DNA from: Candidatus Kappaea frigidicola
GTDB taxonomy: Bacteria > Omnitrophota > Gorgyraeia > JAGLLT01
DNA: 17,938 bases
Assembly (NCBI GenBank): GCA_030765555.1
Contig: JAVCCI010000068.1
Coordinates: forward strand, 1 to 17,938
Direction of reading: 5' to 3'
This document shows positions 8,310 to 12,942 of the stretch, piece by piece. The position numbers were made by a program, and so were the translations under genes. The notes beneath the pieces are model-generated. The model worked only from the letters and a program-made list of their open reading frames with translations. It did no database searches and was not told the origin of the DNA. The first letter of the stretch is position 1. Every line of letters starts with the position of its first letter.

Positions 8310-8463
8310 AAATCCTAAATTCTAATATCTAAACCCTAAACAAATGCTAATTTCAAAATTCAAATGTTCTAAACAGAACATCTTCTATGATATTATTGTT
8401 TTGAGTTTTGGTTATTTTAATTTTGATATTGTTTAGTATTTAGTGCTTCGTGCTTAGAATTTG
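8310..8463. repeat. Long imperfect inverted repeat in the xerD-fusion gene spacer
   Basis: The 282-bp gap between the xerD stop and the fusion gene start is low-complexity DNA. The left arm (about 8310-8362) contains AAATTCTAAT, CTAAACAAATGC and CAAAATTCAAAT. The right arm (about 8398-8463), read as its complement, contains CAAATTCTAAGC, CTAAACAATATC and CAAAATTAAAAT in the same order, so the arms form a long interrupted palindrome. Near the centre is a perfect hairpin at 8364-8381: ATGTTCT, loop AAAC, AGAACAT. I see no convincing promoter, terminator or small gene in this stretch. Confidence 0.6.
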
Positions 8464-8496
8464 TTCTTTCCTGTTCTCTGTTTTCTGATAGCTATT

Positions 8497-9387
8497 CTAC
8501 GGTCTTGGATGAAACTTTTTATGTATTGATTTGAGCCGTTCTTTATTTATATGAGTATATATCTGCGTTGTAGCAATATTAGCGTGCCCCAACATTTCCT
8601 GCACTATTCTTAGGTCTGCACCGCGTTCTAATAAGTGGGTAGCAAAGGAATGCCTAAGGGTGTGCGGGCTAATATCCCTCTTGATTTTTGCTAAACGTAC
8701 ATATTTTTTTATCATTTTCCAAAAACTTTGCCTGGAGAGTTTTTTACCTAGACGTGATAAAAAAAGTGCCCGGTCTGATCTTGCTTTATTAATGAGTTCT
8801 GGCCTAACTTTCACTAGATATCTATCCAAAGCAGTTTGCGCCTTCCTGCCTAAGGGAATAATTCTTTCTTTCTGGCCCTTACCAAGACACTTAATAAAAC
8901 CAACATCCATATTCAGATTATCGATAGCTAAATTACTTATTTCAGAAACACGCATTCCGGTTGCATATAAGAGTTCAATAGCAGCTTTGTCCCTTATTCC
9001 CCACGGCGTTTTAAGGTTGGGTAGATTGATTATTCGCTCTACTTCATCTAATGATAATACTTCTGGTAACTTTTGCCATAATTTAGGAGCCTCTAAGACG
9101 CTTGAAATATCAGTTTTAATGTATCTTTCAAGGACTAAAAATCTGTAAAATCCCTTTATCGAAGCTAAATAACGCCCTATAGATGCTGTGGATATGCCAG
9201 CATCTTTTTCTTGCATAATAAATTCTGTTATATCATCTTTTGAGGTTAGCTGAATATCGCTTTTTTTTCTTTTATTTAAAAATAGAGCATACTTATTGAG
9301 ATCATTGCGATATGAATATAAGGTATTATCAGAGAGCCCACGCTCTACAGAGAGATAATTTAAAAATTCTTCAATTAATTCTTTCAT
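8497..9387 (-). CDS. xerD: Tyrosine recombinase, XerD-like
   Basis: This is a site-specific recombinase of the XerC/XerD type, which resolves chromosome dimers at dif during division. The 296-residue length is right for the family. The N-terminal core-binding domain (EEFLNYLSVERGLSDNTLYSYRNDL) is followed by a catalytic domain with every active-site residue: Arg146 (ATGMRVSEI), Lys170 (LGKGQKERIIP), His242 and Arg245 (PHTLRHSFATHLL), His268 (MLGHANI) and nucleophile Tyr277 (TTQIYTHI). The start overlaps the stop of the upstream hydrolase gene by 4 bp. Setting in a housekeeping cluster and the length favour a chromosomal Xer protein over a phage or island integrase. XerC and XerD cannot be separated with certainty from the sequence alone. 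Confidence 0.9.
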   Translation of the reverse strand: MKELIEEFLNYLSVERGLSDNTLYSYRNDLNKYALFLNKRKKSDIQLTSKDDITEFIMQEKDAGISTASIGRYLASIKGFYRFLVLERYIKTDISSVLEAPKLWQKLPEVLSLDEVERIINLPNLKTPWGIRDKAAIELLYATGMRVSEISNLAIDNLNMDVGFIKCLGKGQKERIIPLGRKAQTALDRYLVKVRPELINKARSDRALFLSRLGKKLSRQSFWKMIKKYVRLAKIKRDISPHTLRHSFATHLLERGADLRIVQEMLGHANIATTQIYTHINKERLKSIHKKFHPRP

Positions 9388-10028
9388 AAGAATGAGTTGT
9401 ATTGTTTTTCTCTACCAATAGTGGTTAGTGGCCCGTGACCAGGAAAGACTTTAGTCTCATCCGGCAAGATAAATAATTTTTCTTTTATAGAACTTGTAAT
9501 TGCATTGCAATTTCCGCCAGGCAAATCACAGCGACCAATTCCATCAAAAAATAAAGTATCTCCCGAAAACAATATATTCTCAACATATAAAGAAATGCTA
9601 CCCGGAGTATGCCCCGGAGTATTAATTACCTTGAAGTTAATCCCAGCTAAATCAATAATCTCGCCATCAACTAGTGCTTTAATACTTATATCTTTTTCGG
9701 TCATCTCGTTTTCAGTAAAAGCAGATAAATTTAAATTTGGATCTTTTATGTATTCAATATCCTTAGCGTGAATCATAATTGGCAAATCGAAATCATAAAT
9801 TCCTTCAATATGGTCAACGTGGCCATGCGTTAAAATAATTGCCTTAGTATTAAGTTTTTTATCAGAGATAATTTCTTTATATGTATCAGTAGGTTTAATA
9901 GGGTCAATAATAAGCGCGTCTCTGCTTTTTGCGTGACTAACAATATAACTATTTGTAAATAGCGAGCCCTGAACAACTTTAATTATGTTTAGTCCACCTT
10001 CGCTATAATCCTTCAAATCAGTTGACAT
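9384..10028 (-). CDS. Metallo-beta-lactamase-fold hydrolase, glyoxalase II-like (YcbL type)
   Basis: The 214-residue protein carries the complete binuclear metal site of the superfamily: THGHVDH (His68, His70, Asp72, His73), NTPGHTPGS (His140), FSGDTLF (Asp157) and FPGHGPLT (His198). The short form without the long C-terminal domain of classical glyoxalase II resembles the YcbL group, whose members hydrolyse S-lactoylglutathione-like thioesters or have unknown substrates. The absence of a signal peptide implies a cytoplasmic enzyme. It overlaps the lipoprotein gene upstream by 11 bp and xerD downstream by 4 bp, so it is translated as part of one operon. The fold is certain; the substrate is not. 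Confidence 0.85.
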   Translation of the reverse strand: MSTDLKDYSEGGLNIIKVVQGSLFTNSYIVSHAKSRDALIIDPIKPTDTYKEIISDKKLNTKAIILTHGHVDHIEGIYDFDLPIMIHAKDIEYIKDPNLNLSAFTENEMTEKDISIKALVDGEIIDLAGINFKVINTPGHTPGSISLYVENILFSGDTLFFDGIGRCDLPGGNCNAITSSIKEKLFILPDETKVFPGHGPLTTIGREKQYNSFL

Positions 10029-10509
10029 CCGTTTTTATCCAATTATCTTCAATTATTAAGTCGGAATTAAAACCTTTTTTCACATCTCTGATTTGTAATG
10101 TTAATCCCCTGGAAATTTTATTTTGCATTGAAGCTGATACCGCACTTGAATTCAGTTCTTTGGTAAATTTAGCCATTTGCTCTATATAGATATCTAAATC
10201 ACCCGCTTTAGGCTCTTTTAAGAGAATTTGCATTTCTTTTAGATTATATAATGCCCTTTGAGCTGAATTATAAGTTTTCTTTTGATTCTCACCCATGCTG
10301 TCTATGGCTTCGTGCGCCCATATCTCATAATAAATCCAGTGATTATTATATCGAACGCCTGTTGGATAAACCTCATTTGTGGTTTGAAAAATCTGCTTGT
10401 CTTTTTGTCCCTTCTTATTTTTTCTTACAAATTTATCCTGTAATGCTGCACATCCAAATGAACTTATTGAAAAAATTACTATGAGAATAATATAAACAAT
10501 CTTACGCAT
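10018..10509 (-). CDS. Predicted lipoprotein of unknown function
   Basis: I do not recognise this 163-residue protein. The first 19 residues are a classical lipoprotein signal: MRK, a hydrophobic stretch (IVYIILIVIFSI) and a lipobox-like SSFGC with the acylated cysteine at position 20. A lysine-rich linker (VRKNKKGQKDKQ) follows. The mature part is mostly predicted helix, with an aromatic patch (NNHWIYYEIWAHEAIDSM) and polar helices to the C terminus. No catalytic motif is visible. The gene overlaps the downstream hydrolase by 11 bp and starts 14 bp after the metallophosphoesterase, so it belongs to this operon. Since the signal peptide ends in a lipobox, the product should be anchored in the inner or outer membrane facing the periplasm. 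Confidence 0.75.
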   Translation of the reverse strand: MRKIVYIILIVIFSISSFGCAALQDKFVRKNKKGQKDKQIFQTTNEVYPTGVRYNNHWIYYEIWAHEAIDSMGENQKKTYNSAQRALYNLKEMQILLKEPKAGDLDIYIEQMAKFTKELNSSAVSASMQNKISRGLTLQIRDVKKGFNSDLIIEDNWIKTDVN

Positions 10510-10523
10510 GCATAACTCCTTTA

Positions 10524-11252
10524 TTATCTGCCACCAGCTAATCTGGTGGCTAAAAAATGCGGTAAACCAGCTTCTATAATTTTCTTTTGTGCTAAATGAA
10601 CTTCATAAGGAACTCTTTTTATTTCAATAATTTTTTCATCTGTATTATAAATACAATAGCATGCTGCCGGGTTCCCATCTCGGGGCTGACCCACACTACC
10701 TGCATTAATTATATACTTTTTGCCTTCAATAATTTCAATTACTTCAGAATCTATATAGTTAATATCACCATTTTCATCATAGACGATAATAGCTGGTGAG
10801 TGCGAGTGACCTATAAAGCATATATCTTTTTTTAAATTAGCAAAAGTCATGGCTGCAGCATCTAAATTTAATATATAGTTAAATTCATCAGGATGATATA
10901 AAGAACCGTGGACACATGTAAAATTATCAATATCCAAAGTTACGGGCAATCTCTTTAAGTAGTCTTTATGCTTTTCATCAATAACGCCATCAGTCCATTC
11001 AACTGCTTCTCGAGCATAGAGATTAAAAGAATTAACATCAAACAGTCCACACACAGCCCAATCGTGATTACCTGCAATAATATAATCACAGGATACTTTT
11101 GCCTCATCAAGACATTCTTTTGGGTTGGCCCCATATCCAATTATATCACCCAGACAAATAATCTTATCGGGATTTTCTTTAGTAAGTTCAGCTTTTACAG
11201 CTAACCAAGCTTCTAAATTGGCGTGTATATCTGCAATTATCGCATATTTCAT
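10524..11252 (-). CDS. Calcineurin-like metallophosphoesterase (YfcE/diadenosine-tetraphosphatase-like)
   Basis: The 242-residue protein has all five signature blocks of the calcineurin-like phosphoesterases: ADIHANLEA (Asp8, His10), LGDIIGYGANP (Asp36), AGNHDWAV (Asn62, His63, Asp64), VHGSLYHP (His115) and IGHSHSP (His149, His151). The C-terminal NAGSVGQPRDGNP is typical of the small cytoplasmic subgroup that includes YfcE-like phosphodiesterases and archaeal/bacterial Ap4A-type enzymes. There is no signal peptide. The gene starts only 4 bp after acyP and ends 14 bp before the lipoprotein. The physiological substrate cannot be read from the sequence. Confidence 0.88.
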   Translation of the reverse strand: MKYAIIADIHANLEAWLAVKAELTKENPDKIICLGDIIGYGANPKECLDEAKVSCDYIIAGNHDWAVCGLFDVNSFNLYAREAVEWTDGVIDEKHKDYLKRLPVTLDIDNFTCVHGSLYHPDEFNYILNLDAAAMTFANLKKDICFIGHSHSPAIIVYDENGDINYIDSEVIEIIEGKKYIINAGSVGQPRDGNPAACYCIYNTDEKIIEIKRVPYEVHLAQKKIIEAGLPHFLATRLAGGR

Positions 11253-11256
11253 ATAA

Positions 11257-11529
11257 TTAAAACCTTATCTCAAAATCGTTAAAACCTTGTTGAAGTTCTT
11301 GAAAATCTACTCTTTTCTCTAATATATATCCGCCCATAAATTCTTCAAGATCGTTGATGAAATTTACAATCTCTTCCTTTTTACCCTGAGCTATTAATTC
11401 TACGTTGCCATTAGGAAGATTCTTAACCCAGCCGCAAAGATGATTGGATACAGCATATTTTCTAGCTGCCCACCTAAAACCTACCCCCTGGACAGAGCCC
11501 CTGAATAGTATGCGTGCTTGTTGCTTCAT
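11257..11529 (-). CDS. acyP: Acylphosphatase
   Basis: Acylphosphatase hydrolyses carboxyl-phosphate bonds such as those in acetyl phosphate or 1,3-bisphosphoglycerate. The 90-residue protein is full length and shows both conserved signatures: GSVQGVGFRWAARKYA, with the phosphate-binding catalytic Arg19, and GWVKNLPNGNVELIAQG, with the water-orienting Asn37. It starts 7 bp after the thioredoxin-like gene and ends 4 bp before the metallophosphoesterase, so it is a middle gene of the operon. The identification is secure; a specific metabolic partner is not suggested by the neighbours. Confidence 0.95.
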   Translation of the reverse strand: MKQQARILFRGSVQGVGFRWAARKYAVSNHLCGWVKNLPNGNVELIAQGKKEEIVNFINDLEEFMGGYILEKRVDFQELQQGFNDFEIRF

Positions 11530-11536
11530 AAATTAA

Positions 11537-12076
11537 CTACCAAACCGGTAAATCAGTAGACGTTGACTTTACTTTTTTTAGCTCTTTTTCAACTGTTTCA
11601 GCTGATAAATTCATAGTATGACCCTGCCAAACAACTTTACCATCTACTCCAAGAAGATAAGCTGTGGGAATACTTCTAACGCCATAGGCTGAATTAGTTT
11701 TACCATTATTATCAAGTGCAACAACAAAATTCATTCTATTGTCCTTGGCAAACTTTTTCACCAAGGCTTTATCTTCAGTAGTAATAGCCACAATTACTAA
11801 ACCCTTCGATGCATATTTTGAGTGTAAATCTTTTAAATGGCTAATGGCTTTCCTGCATGGCGGACACCATGTAGCCCAAAACTCAACTAAGACCACATTT
11901 CCTTTTAAGCTAGACAATGAAAGGGATGTCTTATTATTAAAAGAGCAACTTATGTTTATCTCAGGTGGCTTCCTGCCAACCAGATTTTTTGCAGCAGCCA
12001 AAACGCTTTGCTGATTAAAACAAATAAACGCTATACCCATAAACAAAAGAACTAAAAATATTGATATTTTCTTCAT
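11537..12076 (-). CDS. TlpA/ResA-like thiol-disulfide oxidoreductase
   Basis: This is an exported or membrane-anchored thioredoxin-fold protein that works outside the cytoplasm, as TlpA and ResA do in cytochrome c maturation and other reductive tasks. The N terminus is a signal or anchor (MKK, hydrophobic residues about 5-20, then SVLAAA as a possible cleavage site). The redox site is WATWCPPC with Cys71 and Cys74, and the cis-proline loop SIPTAY has Pro137. The pattern VGRKPPEINI...LSSLKGNVVLVEFWATW is the standard AhpC-TSA/Redoxin layout. An AGGATG ribosome binding site lies 6 nt before the ATG. It is the first gene of the run down to xerD. No cytochrome maturation genes are nearby, so the partner is unknown. 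Confidence 0.9.
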   Translation of the reverse strand: MKKISIFLVLLFMGIAFICFNQQSVLAAAKNLVGRKPPEINISCSFNNKTSLSLSSLKGNVVLVEFWATWCPPCRKAISHLKDLHSKYASKGLVIVAITTEDKALVKKFAKDNRMNFVVALDNNGKTNSAYGVRSIPTAYLLGVDGKVVWQGHTMNLSAETVEKELKKVKSTSTDLPVW

Positions 12077-12091
12077 AACACCATCCTGTTG

Positions 12092-12170
12092 TAATTCTTA
12101 AAAAAGCAAGACGTTCGCATCAGCTCACTCTAAGAATTAAGACGCTCATTTCATTCGCTCTAAGAATTAA
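12092..12170. repeat. TAAGAATTA inverted and direct repeats upstream of the TlpA-like gene
   Basis: TAATTCTTA at 12092-12100 is the exact complement of TAAGAATTA at 12131-12139, giving a 9-bp stem with a 30-nt loop. The decamer TAAGAATTAA is then repeated directly at 12161-12170, preceded in both cases by CTC. The second interval contains TTCATTCGCTC, which resembles the loop motif of the hairpins further along this spacer. Confidence 0.55.
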
Positions 12171-12209
12171 GTTTTTTTACTTAATTTTGTACTCAAATCC
12201 TGCTTCTAA

Positions 12210-12275
12210 CTTAATCCTTAATCCTGTTAAGCTCTTAGCCATTTGCTATTAGCTATTTGCTATATGCTCTTAGCT
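12210..12275. repeat. Heptad tandem repeat array (NNNNGCT phase)
   Basis: Seven consecutive 7-bp units occupy 12227-12275 without a slip in register. All have GC at positions 5-6, with consensus (A/C)T(T/A)(A/T)GCT; two copies of ATTTGCT and two copies of CTTAGC(C/T) are included. Two identical CTTAATC heptads (12210-12216, 12217-12223) precede them, offset by 3 bp. The period is exact while the units vary, as in cyanobacterial heptanucleotide repeats. The array ends 4 nt before the 3' tRNA-Pro fragment. Confidence 0.75.
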
Positions 12276-12279
12276 AATT

Positions 12280-12305
12280 TGGTCGGGGCGACTGGATTTG
12301 AACCA
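12280..12305 (-). pseudogene. tRNA-Pro 3' fragment
   Basis: These 26 nt are identical to nucleotides 52-77 of the intact tRNA-Pro at 12508-12584: most of the T arm, the 3' acceptor strand, the discriminator A and the encoded CCA. One flanking T also matches. There is no matching anticodon or D arm upstream. The similarity stops abruptly, and a short hairpin (12308-12331) starts 2 nt beyond. It cannot form a tRNA by itself. Confidence 0.85.
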
Positions 12306-12307
12306 CC

Positions 12308-12331
12308 CACCGCATCTCACTTCGTTCGGTG
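12308..12331. repeat. Hairpin A, adjoining the tRNA-Pro 3' fragment
   Basis: The stem is CACCG (12308-12312) with CGGTG (12327-12331), and the loop CATCTCACTTCGTT contains CACTTCGTT. The loop resembles those of the hairpins at 12660-12692 and 12844-12867, while the stem sequence is unrelated. Confidence 0.55.
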
Positions 12332-12332
12332 C

Positions 12333-12363
12333 TTAAGAGAAAACCCTGATGGTTTTCTCTTAA
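12333..12363. repeat. Perfect 13-bp hairpin with 5-nt loop
   Basis: TTAAGAGAAAACC (12333-12345), loop CTGAT, GGTTTTCTCTTAA (12351-12363): thirteen uninterrupted pairs. No T tract follows on either strand, so it does not look like an intrinsic terminator. It starts one nucleotide after hairpin A. Confidence 0.75.
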
Positions 12364-12410
12364 CGCTTCGCTGTTCTTATTCCTTGCGCAAAGAAGTTCG
12401 AGTCCGCCGA

Positions 12411-12435
12411 TAGGGAAAAACAATCTTTTTCCCTA
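12411..12435. repeat. Perfect 10-bp hairpin with 5-nt loop
   Basis: TAGGGAAAAA (12411-12420), loop CAATC, TTTTTCCCTA (12426-12435). It lies downstream of the intact tRNA in its transcription direction. The minus-strand transcript continues into ATCGG rather than a U run, so intrinsic termination is unlikely, though it could protect or process the 3' trailer. Confidence 0.7.
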
Positions 12436-12507
12436 AAACCCTTTTGCCAGGTCGTTTTAATACTTTTTGTAATAGTGCTTACTGCATATATAATCTTGAT
12501 GTTTAAT

Positions 12508-12584
12508 TGGTCGGGGCGACTGGATTTGAACCAACGACCTCCACGTCCCGAACGTGGCGCGCTTCCAAGCTGCGCTACGCCCCG
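12508..12584 (-). tRNA. tRNA-Pro (anticodon CGG)
   Basis: This 77-nt tRNA reads codon CCG. The acceptor stem CGGGGCG/CGCCCCG is perfect, with the C1-G72 pair and discriminator A typical of bacterial tRNA-Pro. The D stem is GCGC/GCGC with a 9-nt loop. The anticodon stem CCACG/CGTGG encloses TTCGGGA (U33, anticodon CGG, G37). The variable loop is AGGTC. The T stem GTTGG/CCAGT includes two wobble pairs around TTCAAAT. CCA is encoded in the gene. Partial copies of the same tRNA lie on both sides. The intact copy is the only one able to fold. Confidence 0.95.
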
Positions 12585-12612
12585 ATAAGATGCTCACTGT
12601 TAAAAAGTCACC

Positions 12613-12647
12613 ATCCCGCATTTCGCTAACGCTCAATACTGCGGGAT
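12613..12647. repeat. Hairpin B with related loop
   Basis: ATCCCGCA (12613-12620) pairs with TGCGGGAT (12640-12647), an 8-bp perfect stem. The 19-nt loop contains TTCGCTAACGCTC, which matches the loop TTCACTTACGTTC of the next hairpin at 10 of 13 positions. It is 28 bp upstream of the intact tRNA-Pro in the transcription direction. Confidence 0.6.
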
Positions 12648-12659
12648 TATTTCGCGCAT

Positions 12660-12692
12660 ATAACTTACATTCACTTACGTTCTGTAAGTTAT
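12660..12692. repeat. Hairpin C with conserved loop
   Basis: ATAACTTACA (12660-12669) pairs perfectly with TGTAAGTTAT (12683-12692). The 13-nt loop is TTCACTTACGTTC. GCAT/ATGC can extend the stem past a 2-nt bulge. It lies 10 nt from the tRNA-Pro 5' fragment, on the side where the tRNA similarity breaks off. Confidence 0.7.
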
Positions 12693-12702
12693 GCTCTCAA
12701 TA

Positions 12703-12720
12703 AAGCTGCGCTACGCCCCG
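12703..12720 (-). pseudogene. tRNA-Pro 5' fragment
   Basis: These 18 nt are identical to nucleotides 1-18 of the intact tRNA-Pro: the 5' acceptor strand, position 8-9 linker, 5' D stem and half of the D loop. The two preceding bases (AT in the tRNA direction) match as well, giving a 20-nt repeat of 12567-12586. Similarity ends in the D loop and hairpin C follows 10 nt later. Together with the 3' fragment it brackets the intact gene. Confidence 0.8.
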
Positions 12721-12843
12721 ATTTTTAAAATAGCTTCTATGAAAAAACATATATATCATCTGCTTACTTGTGCAACTACGCGCAGCAAGAGGAAAGTCCT
12801 AAATATTCGCTTTCGCCTGCAGCGGGATTAATTCAAATATAGC

Positions 12844-12867
12844 TTTATGTTCACTTCGTTGCATAAA
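12844..12867. repeat. Hairpin D with conserved loop
   Basis: TTTATG (12844-12849) pairs with CATAAA (12862-12867), and two more pairs form past a mismatch. The 12-nt loop TTCACTTCGTTG is nearly identical to the loop of the hairpin between ribBA and ribH (TTCACCTTGTTG on the minus strand); both are enclosed by TTATG/CATAA. A 12-bp palindrome, AAAACTAGTTTT, overlaps at 12865-12876. Confidence 0.7.
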
Positions 12868-12893
12868 ACTAGTTTTCATTGAATATGTATAGT

Positions 12894-12922
12894 ATTTTAG
12901 CTTATTTACAAGGATAATTCAA
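12894..12922 (-). promoter_or_regulatory. Candidate sigma70 promoter reading toward tRNA-Pro
   Basis: On the minus strand there is TTGAAT (12922-12917), a 17-nt spacer and TAAAAT (12899-12894). It lies 20 bp after the acyltransferase stop. Transcription from it would pass hairpin D and the 5' tRNA fragment and reach the intact tRNA after about 300 nt, an unusually long leader for a tRNA. It could therefore serve the original tRNA position near 12720 instead. Confidence 0.45.
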
Positions 12923-12942
12923 TACAATATTAGGAGAGATTA

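Larger units (their letters stand above)
12077..12942. other. 866-bp non-coding region between acyltransferase and TlpA-like gene
   Basis: No convincing protein gene is present on either strand. The region holds, from low to high coordinate: TAAGAATTA repeats, a heptad array, the 3' tRNA-Pro fragment, hairpin A and two perfect 5-nt-loop hairpins, the intact tRNA-Pro, hairpins B and C, the 5' tRNA-Pro fragment, a degenerate copy of the hairpin B arm (about 12803-12830), hairpin D and a candidate promoter. Such mixed repeats and RNA-gene pieces point to repeated duplication and insertion at this locus. Confidence 0.8.

Noticed and set aside
8660..9148. Plus-strand reading frames of 60-160 codons opposite xerD and other genes
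   Set aside because: They mirror well-supported minus-strand genes, have no recognisable domains or ribosome binding sites, and reflect codon bias of the true strand.
8497..9387. XerD-like protein as the integrase of an element inserted in tRNA-Pro
   Set aside because: It is a standard-length Xer protein embedded by overlap in a housekeeping operon 3 kb away, with no attachment-site repeats or cargo linking it to the tRNA.
10524..11252. Metallophosphoesterase as the missing riboflavin-pathway phosphatase
   Set aside because: Known enzymes for that step are HAD-type phosphatases; this is a calcineurin-fold protein in a separate operon, so nothing supports the link.
12397..12405. TTCGAGTCC on the plus strand as the T loop of another tRNA
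   Set aside because: The flanking pentamers AGAAG and CCGCC do not pair, and no acceptor or anticodon stem can be assembled around it.
12333..12435. Intrinsic terminators for the tRNA transcript
   Set aside because: The hairpins are strong, but no T run follows on the minus strand.
12280..12720. A split or intron-containing, trans-spliced tRNA made from the two outer fragments
   Set aside because: The fragments cover only nt 1-18 and 52-77, lacking the anticodon arm, and no bulge-helix-bulge or self-splicing intron structure is visible. The intact copy between them is sufficient.
12077..12942. CRISPR array
   Set aside because: The repeats are hairpins and heptads of differing sequence without regular 25-40 bp repeats, uniform spacers or cas genes.
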